Notes: generated from the letters alone by a model not told the origin. Shown: positions 1 through 11,682, counted from the stretch's first letter. The stretch is 64,000 nucleotides of DNA from Anastatus disparis (GCA_017163975.1 JAFFSR010000032.1:476001-540000), one strand, 5' to 3'. Program-made: numbers and translations.

Positions 1-772
1 AATAAAATATTTCGTTAGCTGAACAAAATGTTAGATGTTATTAATGAAACAAGCAACTGACTTGATAAAAGATTTATTAATTTTAATTAAATATTTTATT
101 AAATGTTCAGATTATAATATTTATTTAATTATATCAATGGAATATTTAATTAGATCAATTAAATATTTAATTAGATAAACAAAATTATATTTGTTGTAAT
201 TACTTTATTAGATTTTTTTATTAAACATTTCATTATATTAATATAATAATTTTTTATATTAATGAAATATTAAATTATCTCAATGAAATATTTAGTTGAT
301 AATAATTCAAAACTGAAAGTTTATTTCTATATTTCATTAATTGATTCATTTTAATATTACTGATACTCTTACTTACCATTTACGTTTTTTTATTCTTATA
401 GACATTTTTTGGCACTTATACAACAATTTTTGTTCCTACGATATGATTATAGTGAAAGATGTTTTGATACACAACTAATTTTCCTATTTTTAACATCGCT
501 ACATAATACGCATGTATCCGCTTCCCTACTCGCTCGCATAAATTACAATTAATAAGTAATATTTTCGTCGGCCTTATATATAAAATGATTCGAAGTCTCT
601 GCACTTGCGGATAACGCCACATGAATTAGATGGCGCGGAAATTCAAAATATTTTAAAGATCTGATTTCAAATTTTATTATTCCAATTATTTTTTGAGGGA
701 TATAAAAAAGCGTTTCATTGAATCAAGAAAATATCATATTCGTTAAATTAAATCACTGCAACGTAACATCAG
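1..772. other. AT-rich non-coding stretch
   Basis: No convincing gene. Positions 60-330 carry loose repeats of an AATATTTAATTA type, resembling decayed versions of the satellite further right. Nothing else is recognised. Confidence 0.6.
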
Positions 773-1267
773 CCCTAGTGGAAATCGAATCTGTGAATAA
801 CTGGGAATAACTGTGAATAACTGGGAATAACTGTTATAAACTGTTCAGTTTGAGACAGGAATAACAGTTATTCCCAGTTATTCCCAGCTATTCACAGTTA
901 TTCACAGTTATTCCCAGTTATTTACAGTTTAGTTTAAAAATAATTTGAAAAATATAAATTTGAAAAAATGAAAAAAATATATTTTTTTTTTATTTTTTTT
1001 TCTGTTATAAATATATTTGGGAATAACTGTTATTCGTACCTCTGTTTTTTCAAATTATTTTGAAGCTATAAACTGTGAATAACTGGGAATAACTGAGAAT
1101 AACTGGGAATAACTGGGAATAATTGGAAATAAATGGGAATAACTGTTATTCCTGTCTCAAACTGAACAGTTTATAACAGTTATTCCCAGTTATTCACAAT
1201 TGTTCCCAGTTATTTCCAGTTATTTCCAGTTATTCCCAGTTATTCACAGATTTGATTTCCACTAGGG
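773..1267. mobile_element. Foldback/MITE-like element built of 10-bp repeats
   Basis: The ends are inverted copies of CCCTAGTGGAAATC (773 onward) and GATTTCCACTAGGG (ending 1267). Inside lie arrays of a 10-bp unit, GGGAATAACT, running in one orientation, then the other, then back again, so the element can fold on itself in several ways. The centre is A/T-rich and unrelated. No coding frame is present. I could not find a clear target-site duplication, so the superfamily is open. Confidence 0.75.
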
Positions 1268-1280
1268 AGATATTAAATTT

Positions 1281-3100
1281 TTTTAAAGAAATATTTATTA
1301 AACCGAATATATTTATTCTATTATTTCTATCAAGTTGTTATTAAAACAAGAATATATTTAACTGATTTAATTAAATATTATATTCACACTTTCATTTAAT
1401 TAATTTAATGTTCAATACTATATTTGATTATTTTAATAAAATATTTATTAAACCGAATATATTTATTCTATTATTTCTATCAAGTTATTATTGAAACAAG
1501 AATATATTTCACTGATTTAATTAAATATTATATCAATACTTCCCTTAAATTACCTTAATGTTTAATAATATATTTGATTATCTTAATGAAATATTTATTA
1601 AACCAGATATATTTATTCTATTATTTCTATCAAGTTGTTATTGAAACAAGAATATATTTCACTGATTTAATTAAATATTATATTAACACTTCCATTAAAT
1701 TACTTTAATGTTCAATAATATATTTGATTATTTTAATGAAATATTTAATCAACCGAATATATTTATTCTATTATTTCTATCAAGTTATTATTGAAAAAAG
1801 AAAATATTTCACTGATTTAATTAAATATTACATTAACACTTCCATTAAATTACTTTAATGTTCAATAATATATTTGATTATTTTAATGAAATATTTATTA
1901 AACCAAATATATTTATTTTATTATTTCTATCAAATTATTATTAAGTCAAGAATATATTTCACTGATTTAATTAAATATTGTATTAACACTTCTATTAAAT
2001 TACCTTAATCTTTAATAATATATGTGATTATCTTAATGAAATATTTATTAAACCAAATATATTTATTTTATTATTTCTATCGAATTGTTATTGAATCAAG
2101 AATAGATTTCACTGATTTAATTAAATATTGTATAAACACTTCTATTAAATTACTTTAATGTTTAATAATATATTTGATTATCTTAATGGAATATTTATTA
2201 AACCAAATATATTTATTCTATTATTTTTATGAAATTGTTATTGAAACAAGAATATATTTCACTGATTTAATTAAATATTATATTACCACTTTCATTAAAT
2301 TACTTTAATATTTAATAATATATTTGATTATCTTAATGAAATATTTATTAAACCAAATATATTTATTCTATTATTTTTATGAAATTGTTATTGAAACAAG
2401 AATATATTTCACTGATTTAATTAAATATTATATTACCACTTTCATAAAATTACTTTAATATTTAATAATATATTTGATTATCTTAATGAAATATTTATTA
2501 AACCAAATATATTTATTCTATTATTTCTATCAAGTTGTTTTTGAAACAAGAATATATTTCACTGATTTAATTAAATATTATATTACCACTTTCATAAAAT
2601 TACTTTAATATTTAATAATATATTTGATTATCTTAATGAAATATTTATTAAACCAAATATATTTATTCTATTATTTCTATCAAGTTGTTTTTGAAACAAG
2701 AATATATTTCACTGATTTAATTAAATATTATATTACCACTTTCATAAAATTACTTTAATGTTCAATAATATATTTGATTATCTCAATGAAATATTTATTA
2801 AACCGAACATATTTATTCTATTATTTTTATCAAGTTTTGATCGACATAAGAATACATTTCATTAATTCAATTAAATATTATAATACGTCTACTAAATTAC
2901 TTTGATGTTTAATAATATATTTGATTATCTCAATGAAATATTTATTAAACCGAATATATTTATTCTATTATTTCTATCAAGTTTTGATTAAAAGAAGAAT
3001 ATATTACATTGATTCAATTAATTATTATATCACCTCTATTAAATTACTTTACTGTTCAATAATATATTTAATTACATTAATGAAATATTTAATAATGTCA
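1281..3100. repeat. Tandem satellite, 150-bp monomer, about 12 copies
   Basis: The landmark ATATTTATTAAACC-type segment recurs at 1291, 1441, 1591, 1741, 1891, 2041, 2191, 2341, 2491, 2641 and 2791, exactly 150 bp apart each time, then at about 2938 and 3085 where the unit degrades. Monomers starting at 2191 and 2341 are near-identical to each other, as are 2491 and 2641, which points to recent local duplications. The unit is nearly all A/T. Confidence 0.93.
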
Positions 3101-3763
3101 AGATTATTGTTTTATTCTTCCAATAAATTTTGAATAGTAACAAAAAAATATTTTATTGTTTCAATTAAATATTGTATGACTTATATTAAATTATGTCACT
3201 GATCAATGAAATACCTAATCATTTTAATTCAATATTTAGTTGCTTTGATGAATGCGTTTTTTCTCTTTATGAAATATATGATTGATTCTATGAAATATCT
3301 CATTGTCTTTTAATTAAATAATTTCATTGCGATGTTATAATTAATTGGATGCATTTGAATCAATTAAATTTTTAATTGATTTAAATATTTGATTTATTTT
3401 GTTCTATAAAATTATTTTATTACTTTGATTATTTAATTATATTGCGTCTATGAAATCAGTGATTAATTGAATTAATTATTATTTTTAACAATCAAATATT
3501 TTATTATTTATGTTCCAATTAAATATTTTGTTGTATTAATTAATTTCTTTATTAGATCGAATAAATAATTATTTGAATCAATTAAATTTTTTTTTTAATT
3601 ATATCATTTCATTGATTCAATGATTTTTTTTTCTCAGTGTACTATCCCCTCACAGCATTTCATATCTTTCAAAAATCTTCAAGGAACATTTCATAAAAAA
3701 TGAGAGATTACCCAAACCTTTCATTGAAATATTCTTGAAACCTTTCCAGAATTAATTGAAGAT
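3101..3763. other. AT-rich stretch with decayed satellite-like motifs
   Basis: Scattered TTAATTAAATATTT-like words resemble the neighbouring satellite but without a regular period. Positions 3640-3763 are ordinary unique-looking sequence. No gene is visible. Confidence 0.5.
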
Positions 3764-4126
3764 TTAAAAGCAGGCCGGATCCGCTGTCCCTGCCTTATTG
3801 AGTTTTTTGTTATTTACCCAAGTATTAATCGTTGTACCTGGAAATTAAAAGTTAAGCGCAATAAATATTATTATTATGAATATGTATATACAAAAAAAAA
3901 TAGTTTTATTGCATTGTTTTTGAGTATAGTAAAGAACGCTCAAGTAAAAGGTTATGTTTGTAACATTTTGGCGTTCCTTAGTTTACCAAAAAAACAATAT
4001 GATCGGACTTTTTTTATTGTGCATAGATATTCATAATGATAATATCTATTGCGCTAAACTATCAATTTTTACTTGAATACATAACAAAGAAATTAATCAG
4101 GCAGGGGCAGCGAATCCGGCCTGTTA
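3764..4126. mobile_element. TTAA-flanked foldback MITE (family 1, copy 1)
   Basis: The left end reads TTAA then AAGCAGGCCGGATCC and the right end reads GGCAGCGAATCCGGCCTG, an inverted match. The arms continue inward (ATTTACCCAAGTATTAATCG against TACTTGAATACATAAC and neighbours). A second copy with the same internal sequence lies at 35911-36302. Near its end it carries a CTGTCCCTGCCTTATT variant of a motif shared by other foldbacks here. Non-coding. Confidence 0.82.
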
Positions 4127-4709
4127 TGAATATTTTTTTACATCTTTATCATTCTTGAATTGAATTACATAGGCTTTATCGCAAGAAATTCTGAATTTTC
4201 AACTTATTTAAAATTTGCCCTTTAGTCATAAACTATGCATGTAGACTTTTTCTCCAACCAACCCAATCAGAATAAATATACAGAATAAAGGTTGCAATAC
4301 GAAAAGAGCTAATCCTGCGACTTTTTATTTCGCAAGGTTTTGCAGTCTCTGTTCATATAGTGCATAATAAAAACGAAAATATGTGTTATAAGAGTTTAAC
4401 GGAATAGAGTAAGGGTACAGTAATGAAATGATAGAATATTTAATAGCAACATTTTTACTATAAAAAATAGATAAAAGATATCAACTCTTTAGCATGAAAA
4501 AAGTGGTTTGCTCATTAAGAATGTATAATTTAAATTAATTTTTTGGATTGAATAATATAATAGATCATTTGAGAGACAAAAATTTATTGATTCGATTGTT
4601 ATCCAGCATGAAACACATATTTTACATGAAAAGAGAGCTTGCATTGAGACCTTAAATACTTTGTCAAAAAGCTTTCTACATCATCTATACAAGTCAATAT
4701 TTATCACCT
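4127..4709. other. Non-coding stretch, nothing recognised
   Basis: AT-rich sequence between two foldback elements. No open frame, RNA gene or repeat is supported. Confidence 0.5.
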
Positions 4710-5098
4710 TTAAGAGGAGGTCGAGTATATCTGTCCTTTTCTAATCAAAAAATTAATTTTTTCACAAAAATTAATAATTTTATCAAAAAATAAGAAGAAA
4801 GCCCCATCTCGTATAATAAAAAGCAAGATTTTCTTTTATGAGGAAAAATTATTTTTATCGCTTCGTTTTTAAGAAAACTTTGAAAAACTGAATTATTTAC
4901 CCTAACCTCTATTTTTTAAGTTTTTCAAGGTTTTCTTCAAAACAAATCGATAAAAATAATTTTTCCTCATCAAAGAAAATCTTGCTTTTTATTATAGGAG
5001 ATGGGGCTATCTCCTCATTTTTTGCTACAATTATTAATTTTTGCATAAAAATTAATTCTTTGATTAGAAAAGGACAGAGATATACGACCTGCTCTTAA
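4710..5098. mobile_element. TTAA-flanked foldback MITE (family 2)
   Basis: TTAA plus GAGGAGGTCGAG at the left is matched by a CTC-TTAA right end (5095-5098) preceded by the inverted copy of ATCTGTCCTTTTCTAATCAA. The arms run inward almost to the middle at about 4895, including AAGCAAGATTTTCTTT and its inverse. It shares the terminal words CTGTCCTTTTCTAAT with several other foldbacks in the window. No coding capacity. Confidence 0.85.
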
Positions 5099-6326
5099 TA
5101 ATGCTTCTTATTCACATTCAATAACACTTGATTTCTGTTTTCCATATGCTACCTGAGACAATTGATAATATTTAAATTTCTATAACTTTGGTTCTAAATG
5201 TCGTAGAAAGCTTTCCAACTGCGAAAATTGAAGGATTGAAAATCACCTTTTCTTGTATGTAGCACTTTAGTGCTCAATACGTGATCTTCATGCAGTTATC
5301 CGCGTCAATGCATTGACTACGTTGTGTATTGCAAATTTTTAAAAAATTTGACTTTTATGATATTGAAATAAGCTCTTAAACGAGATGAAAATACGGGGAA
5401 ACTTTTTGGGAACTTTCTTTGGAAAATTCCACTAAAAAAACTATGGTTTTTTCATATTTAACTCTAAAGTTCATCATTTTTTAATAAGAGAATAATTTTT
5501 AAACAACATACTTTTGCGGTTTTCTAAAAATTTTAAACGTTTTACATCGCAAATTAAAGGTTACAAAGAGACCTTTGATTTACAAGGTTGCACGTTAAAA
5601 AATATTAAAAACTTTAACTTTGGTAAATTTTTGAAAAAATCATAAAATTGATATAAATTACTATTTATATTTTACTTAGTAGCACAGCACCCTCGTCATA
5701 AAATTTAAAGTGCTCAATGGTTAAGTTAAAGTATAGATCAAAACAAAAATATTAGCTGCGATGGATCACATTTGGTTGTAAACTCAAATTTTGATGACGC
5801 CTCGAAAAACAGTTGATTTTTTAACTTTGAGGTTATGTAGCTCAGGCCCCTTAGCGTCCAATTGAACTCTAATCTTGCATGGGTTATTCTTTTCTAATAT
5901 GCTTTTATATACCAGAGTTTTTAGCAAAATTTATGATGAAAGTGCGCGCGAGGTTTGTAGAATTCCAGCGTTCCGCTCCATATTTATATACTCACAAAAC
6001 TCAAAAATGAGCAATTTATAACAAAATTCCAAAAAATTTTTACCAACTTTCCATGTTTTAGCCGCTATATTGAAGCCGTTATGCTAAATTTTTGAAAACG
6101 CCACTCTGTATCTGAAATGAGATAAAGAAAGAAATGTTTAAGCCCTTATACAATCTTTTTAGTCCATTATGATTTTCGAAAGTGAAGTATCAATTCACAA
6201 AGAATGACTTATATATATTACGAGTGATCTGACACCACATTAAAAAAAATGTGAAAGAATTAGGTTAGTTAATAGGATAAAACCCGCAGAGAAAATAAAA
6301 ATAAAATGAAATAAAATAATACAGAA

Positions 6327-6331
<5 letters not shown>
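5099..6331. other. Non-coding stretch, nothing recognised
   Basis: No open frame of convincing composition. A small inverted repeat around AAAGGTTACAAAGAGACCTTT (about 5566) is too short to name. It may be host intron or very old transposon sequence. Confidence 0.45.

Positions 6332-6379
<48 letters not shown>
6332..6379. repeat. (TA)n microsatellite
   Basis: Uninterrupted alternating TA of roughly 48 bp. Confidence 0.97.
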
Positions 6380-6382
<3 letters not shown>

Positions 6383-6914
6383 TTTATTTTATTTTATTTA
6401 AATATCAGTTAAACAATCCAAAAAAAGAATTGACTAAAAAATGTAATAGCATATTTCAATGTAGAATTTGGTGCTCTATTCATTTTCAGTAAGAAAAAAA
6501 TAAAGAAATCAAAAGTGAGCGAGGTATCATAAATTTTTAAAAAATTTCCACTATAAGTTTTGAAGCTACGTACCTGTAAAGAACTAATTCCATTCAGATT
6601 CATGCAGGCCATCACTGATCAAATTTTTTTTTCTCTTTCAAGTGATAAGAATACCTTCTAATATGTATATGAACATGAAATATACTTCATAGAACGCTCG
6701 AAAATATGTTTTTTCTTGCTACAGCGTATTTAGTGTTGGGTGTTAAATTAAAAATTAAAAAATTAAAAATGGACCTTAATTTTCAAATTGCCGTAGCTCC
6801 GTCAATTTTTTACCTTTTTGGACGTTTTTTCAATAAAAATGTACGGGATTTAGTCTAGTTTTAAATGCCGTTTTGATTCTTGTGATACGGAATTTATGAT
6901 ACGTTATTCATGAA
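6380..6914. other. Non-coding flank of the large DNA transposon
   Basis: No gene. The part from about 6850 shows weak similarity (GATACG and neighbouring words) to the inverse of 41596-41630, so the true outer ends of the long inverted repeats may lie slightly further out than annotated. Confidence 0.4.
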
Positions 6915-7275
6915 AAACCGACAAGGAGCGATTTTTTTCAAACGCGATTTTCTCAAAAACTATATATTTTTTTTTTAATTTTTATGTTTTTATACATAAA
7001 AAATACTGACTTTCAGGATAGGTAAAAATATGCGATTTTACCTAATTTTTTTAAAAAACGGATTTTTAAACGTTTTTTTTTGTCTTGCATTTTACAGCAT
7101 TGATACCATAGCGCATCATGCCATTTTTCCGAATATTACGTCTTTTTACAATTTATTTATGCTTTTATGTATTAATTTATTAAAAATATCGACAAAAATC
7201 TTTAAAATAAATCCTTGATCAAATTTTTTTATCAATCAGAATCGAAGTTATGACTATTTTAAGTTTTGAAAAATG
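6915..7275 (+). repeat. Left long terminal inverted repeat of DNA transposon
   Basis: This segment matches the reverse complement of 41215-41595 over about 360 bp. Shared blocks include GTTATTCATGAAAAACC, GATTTTCTCAAAAACTATAT, TTTTTATACATAAAAAATACT, GCATCATGCCAT and GTTATGAC.ATTTTAAGTTT. The two copies bracket a minus-strand transposase-like gene, which is why I read them as terminal repeats of one element rather than two scattered copies. Confidence 0.75.
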
Positions 7276-7499
7276 CCAAAATTAAATAAAAACTAATATT
7301 TAGATGAAAGAATACATGAGTTATTTTTTTTTGTTTTTGGATTTTTTCAAAATAAAAATTTTATTTTTGTTATTAATTAAAATTTTTAATTTGTAAAAAG
7401 GTAAATTTTTTAATGCAGACATTTTTAATGAACAAAAAATTTACAAAAAAAATTAACGAATAAAAACTTATAAATTTACAACCAATCTGAACAAAAACA

Positions 7500-7616
7500 G
7501 TCCTAATTTAAATAAAACGTTTTAATTTTCTTGACACTTGGATCTTGAGGTTCTAGCAGTGAAGGTTTGATTTTGTTCACTCTTCCAACAGTGAATTTTT
7601 CGGATAACTTTCACTT
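7500..7616 (-). pseudogene. 3' tail of transposase-like gene, left of LTR element A
   Basis: Read on the minus strand this is the continuation of the gene piece at 38172-38535: the CACTT at 7612-7616 is the same five bases that end the right-hand piece at 38172-38176. The frame continues for about 15 codons beyond the junction, then meets a stop, with another frame open for about 25 codons, so it is already decayed. It shows that element A landed inside a coding region near its end. Confidence 0.5.
7612..7616. repeat. Target-site duplication of LTR element A (left copy)
   Basis: CACTT directly precedes the TGTTGCGTGA start of the left LTR. The identical CACTT follows the ...TTACA end of the right LTR at 38172-38176. 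Five bases is usual for Ty3/gypsy and related integrases. Confidence 0.85.
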
Positions 7617-7999
7617 TGTTGCGTGAAAAAATTATTAAATCTTTTATTTTTGTCTTTCTACTTCATTAAAATTAATTTTAGAAATAAACGTGCTAAAACT
7701 TTCTCATAGCACGTTTATTTTCGCTGACTATTATAGAAAGATAGAGATTATTTCAAACCGTTAACATTCATTCAGTAATACAATAACTTTGATGGATGGT
7801 CACTACGTCAGACCAACCGGCGTTAGAACAGCAATTAACCAATGCGACTTCACTTCTCTCTTCTCCGTCTCTACTACCTGCGGGGTTAAGGCTGAGGTAG
7901 GGAATGGGTGAAGGAAGGAGAACATCTTCAAGCAGTGAGTTAGAGAAAGAAAGTGCATGAACTGACACAACTCTCTCTGCTAATTGTTTGAAGGAGACC

Positions 8000-8007
8000 T
8001 ATAAAAA
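8000..8007 (+). promoter_or_regulatory. TATA box of 5' LTR A
   Basis: TATAAAAA sits mid-LTR, about 30 bases upstream of the CTCGAGAAGAACG and GAGAGAG start region, the usual spacing to a pol II start. In the 3' LTR the same position reads TGTAAAAA, so that copy has probably lost it. Confidence 0.6.
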
Positions 8008-8778
8008 GCCCTCTCCCCCTTTTTGCGCTCGAGAAGAACGTAAAGAAGAGAGAGAGAGTTACGTATTACCATTCCACACTGGGCAATATTCCAGAGCAGG
8101 TTATCGGGTCCTTCGTGGGACCCCCAGCCCCCATGATTTTCAGTTAAATTGAGAGTAACATTTTTAATCGTTTTTAGACATATCTTTCTGTGTTAATATT
8201 TCAAACATGAGTAACATTTTTCTAATGTTGAATCATTTTATTAAATCAATAGTTTAAAACGATACTACGTAAGACTCAAATTCCAGCGTGTTTAAATTCA
8301 GTTAGTGTTAATCTGGACTATTACTTTATAAATGTCGAAATCCATTTCACGTCTAAAATTTGAATGATTTAATCAAATGCGCGGCTAAGGGTTCCAATAC
8401 ATGTACTAGAAAGATTCTCCTGCAAAGCCGAGTTCATTTGTCGAGGAGAGCGACGAAGCAGCGCAAATACAGATAAGTGGAAAAATAATAATTACTACAG
8501 TATTAATTGTTTTAATTAATTTTAATCGAACTAAAAATAATCAGTGTAGTAATTAATTTTGAAATAAGAATGCTTGATTGCCAACAATGTTAAAACTTTG
8601 GTGCATTGAACAAGATTGATGAGTAATTTAGATTTATAACTGTGATCGACTTTCTAAAATCCTTCACGGCATTATTAATACTAGATAAATTCTACTTAAA
8701 ATTGCAATAATATCTCAATTTATTTTTGGCTTTGATCACTTTTCGATCCGTGCTTGAAATTTATAAAATGACTGAGCG

Positions 8779-8791
8779 CGGATAGCTCAGT
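8779..8791 (+). promoter_or_regulatory. tRNA-Lys 5' part (A-box) look-alike in the 5' LTR
   Basis: CGGATAGCTCAGT is identical to the acceptor/D-arm start of metazoan tRNA-Lys(UUU). The same 13 bases are kept in the 3' LTR (37850-37862). The element also uses a tRNA-Lys-type primer site. No following D-loop, anticodon arm or matching B box is present, so it is not a tRNA gene. Whether it acts as a mimic or by chance is open. Confidence 0.5.
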
Positions 8792-9119
8792 GAAATTGTT
8801 TAAATTCATTTAGGATTTTTTCATTAGATTCATAAATCCTTTATTTATTTGAGTTCCTCAACATTTAAATTATTCACATGCGATTGAAGTAGAAACCGCT
8901 ACAGTAATTCAATCAGTCGAAAAACTTCCTTTTTCTCTCTCTTTATAAATAGTAACGAATCAATTTAGCGTTATTAACTTGAAAATGTAGTAGCATAAGA
9001 GTAATTTCATAATTCTTAACCGAAAAATGCTTAATCTCACAACTTTAGAATATTAAATCTTAGTTACAAGATAAAGTATTATTTGCCCAGGTTTGGCAAC
9101 GAGGGGGCACATTACAAAT

Positions 9120-9137
9120 TGGCGTCCGAACAGGGAC
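9120..9137 (+). promoter_or_regulatory. Primer binding site of element A (tRNA-Lys type)
   Basis: TGGCGTCCGAACAGGGAC begins three bases after the LTR. It matches the complement of the tRNA-Lys(UUU) 3' end at 17 of 18 positions (TGGCGT in place of TGGCGC). It would prime minus-strand DNA synthesis. Confidence 0.88.
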
Positions 9138-9185
9138 GAGTGTAATTTGGTCGGGGTTCCCCCTCCGCCAAATGTTATTTTTACT

Positions 9186-9201
9186 TCGTTGAATTCAACG
9201 A
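9186..9201. promoter_or_regulatory. 16-nt perfect palindrome in the leader of element A
   Basis: TCGTTGAATTCAACGA lies about 50 bases downstream of the primer site, the zone where retroviral leaders keep dimer-initiation palindromes. A GGGGTTCCCC hairpin (about 9154) sits just before it. A role in RNA dimerisation is inference from position and shape. Confidence 0.45.
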
Positions 9202-9696
9202 GCCGTATGGTTTGACATTCGTCCCAGAAAAACCCTAAAGTTGCGTTGCCGCGGGATCATTGGTGATAAATCAAAATAGTTCTAAAAATTTTTTATTATG
9301 TATTATGTAAACAAATAAAAATAATATGAAACGGGACTCTCAGTGAATATAAAATTCTAATCGACAAATCGGTGAAGAGTAATAATAATAATAAAATCAA
9401 ACTTTTTCAATCTAGACAAAATTTTTTTTTAATTCTTCTAGTTCATCAAAGAGATATTCAACTGTAAATTTCGTAAATGTAATTTATGCACATCACTGAT
9501 TTTTAGGGAAAAAAAGAAAAAAATTTAAATTAAAACTAATCTTATGATAATGATTATTTGAGTAAATTCATCAACAAACAAATATAGAAATTTTGAAAAA
9601 AATCTGATGGCATTGCACTTATCTTTACCTTATTCAGTTAATTAGTACACTAAAATGTAAAGTAAATAATACTGTGGAGTTTGATAAAGTTCAATT
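9202..9696 (+). other. Leader/internal non-coding sequence of element A
   Basis: It follows the primer site with no open frame and becomes AT-rich after about 9270. Part may be 5' untranslated sequence of element A. Confidence 0.5.
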
Positions 9697-10084
9697 TCAA
9701 GAGTCGGCTGTATCGCTCTGTCCTTGTCTAATCTAAATTTTCGTTATAATAAATAAATTAAATATTTATATACAAATTTAAGGGGTGAGCGCAATAGCGC
9801 AAAAGACGAGCAAACGATTCTATTTTATGGAAAAATATGAAATTTTCATTATTTTTCAAGTAAAGTACGAAACGGAAAAAATGAGGTTGAGTTTGACTGT
9901 GTTTTCCGTTTCGTACTTTACTTGAAAAATAATGAAAATTTCATATTTTTCCATAAAATAGAATCGTTTGCTCGTCTTTTGCGCTATTGCGCTCACCCCT
10001 TAAATTTGTATATAAATATTTAATTTATTTATTATAACGAAAATTTAGATTAGACAAGGACAGAGCGATACGGCCGACTCTTAA
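9697..10084. mobile_element. TTAA-type foldback MITE with near-perfect arms
   Basis: Left TCAA-GAGTCGGCTGTATCGCTC is inverted at the right as GCGATACGGCCGACTC-TTAA. The arms (about 180 bp each) are almost identical, including GACGAGCAAACGATTCTATT and its inverse, around a loop of about 25 bp at 9879-9902. The terminal word CTGTCCTTGTCTAAT is shared with other TTAA foldbacks here. The near-identity of the arms suggests a recent insertion or arm homogenisation. Confidence 0.9.
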
Positions 10085-11134
10085 GCATTTTTAAGATAAT
10101 TATTCAGAGATTTTTTATTTTTTATTTTGCAAATCAAATATTGAGAATCGTATATTGCTCTGATGAGAGAATTTTGTTTCTTTAATAATTAAATAGAAAT
10201 GCAAAGCCTTGTCCGTATGCCAGTTATCATCATGTCGAATATGTAGAAATCATAAAAAAAAATAAATAAGACGATTTGACAGATAAGAAAAAAGAAAAGA
10301 ATAACGTAATATTTCTTCTGTTAGTAGATAAAATGACGGGTATGAACAAATATGATTATAAATATTGAAAATTTAAGGTAGTCTAAAAATTCGTTACAAA
10401 AAAAATATAATGTTAAATTTTATAATACAAAAATTATTATTAAAAAAAAAAAAATTTTTTTGATGATGAAAATATATTCAGGTTTCATTTACTAAAAAAA
10501 TTTGAAAACATTATATTAAATTTAAATAAAAGAAAAATAAAATTTTCAAAGTGTCGGTCCTATTTGGTTAAGCTGGACATGACTACATTTTCTTACAGCA
10601 GACCGTAAGAAGTAAGTGTCTGATATGTAGTCCGATTTGTAATACTTCCGCGTTTTCAACTGTTAAGAACTTGTAATTCTTACAGAGCACAAGAGTATAT
10701 TGAAACAACAATTGTGAAAAAAAACAATAATATTATTAGAACAAAAAAATTGGTAATCAGGAAGTTATTTTGGATCGGTTGATTAGAAAATAGATAAGTT
10801 GAAATAAATACTATAAAGTGATTTACGACTAATTCAACATGAATAAATTATCTTAAACAATGAAAAATGAAAGATATAGCTTCATTCTCAATAAAGAGTA
10901 ATTTTTATCAAGTGTTTCTATAATTAATATAAAGAAATTTTACACATTTTTCTGAAAAATTTTGAGGTCAGGTTACTAATTCCTATTAGAAAGAGTGGTT
11001 TGCATGTACGAAAGACTATACATATTTTAAAAAGAAAGATTATATTTCTAAAAAATTATCAACCTAAACATATTTTTCAGTGAAGTAAGTTAAGAATAGA
11101 AAAGAAATGAAAGAAATGAAAGTAGAAAACTAAC
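10085..11134. other. Non-coding stretch, nothing recognised
   Basis: AT-rich, with no usable open frame or repeat. By position it is internal to element A. Confidence 0.45.
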
Positions 11135-11682
11135 TAGGAGAGTGTCACACCTCCGGATCACGGATTTTGCTCAAACTTCGGGATAAGTTTTCAGATGACA
11201 GAATATGGAAAAAGCTAAAGTTATAGTCACAAACACTCAATATTTCCCTAGTTACAGGCAATTAAAGGGAATCACTAAAAAAGTTACCAGATTTTTAAAC
11301 GCATATAGTTCGTAAGCATTGATAGCTAGAAGCTTGAAACTATTTTTATATTGAAGCTGAGCTCAAATCCTTTCGATACAGTAGTTATTTAATTATTATT
11401 TTTTCCAAAGTCATAGCGTAATAAAGATTGGACCTAATTCCAACTTTTATTATTAATTAACGTTTTAAAAAGAAAATTCAGGTCCAATCTTTATTACGCT
11501 ATGACATTGGGAAAAAATAATATTTTGATATGCTGTAACTACTGTTTCGAAAGGATTTGAGCTCAGCTTCAATTTAATAATAGTTTCAAGCTTATAGCAA
11601 TCGGTGCTAAAGAACTATATGCGTTTAAAAATCTAGTAACTTTTTTAGTGATTTTCTTTAATTGCCTATAACTAGGGAAATA
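11135..11682. mobile_element. Inverted-repeat MITE, TAGGAGAG family, right end damaged
   Basis: The left end TAGGAGAGTGTCAC leads into CTCCGGATCACGGATTTTGC. Two long arms meet at about 11455; ATTACGCTATGAC and GGATTTGAGCTCAGCTTC are seen in both directions. The right arm stops at an ACTAGGGAAATA duplication, so the outermost 100 bp or so of that arm is missing. The complete relative is at 48958-49619. Confidence 0.85.

Larger units (their letters stand above)
7617..9116 (+). repeat. 5' LTR of element A
   Basis: The LTR is 1500 bp, from TGTTGCGTGA to ...CACATTACA. It contains a TATA box (8000-8007) followed by a GA-rich stretch, several AATAAA-like signals and the tRNA-Lys-like segment 8779-8791. 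The segment 8269-8505 is missing from the 3' LTR. Minus-strand open frames in this LTR recur in both copies and are a by-product of its composition. Confidence 0.88.

Noticed and set aside
1281..3100. CRISPR-like regular spacing
   Set aside because: Whole 150-bp units repeat without unique spacers, in a eukaryotic context; it is a satellite.
7768..7968. Minus-strand frame repeated at 36722-37024
   Set aside because: It lies in the LTR of element A in both copies, antisense to its promoter region, without any recognisable domain.
8770..8850. Possible tRNA-Lys gene in the LTR
   Set aside because: Only the first 13 bases match; no D-loop, anticodon arm, B box or acceptor 3' side follows.
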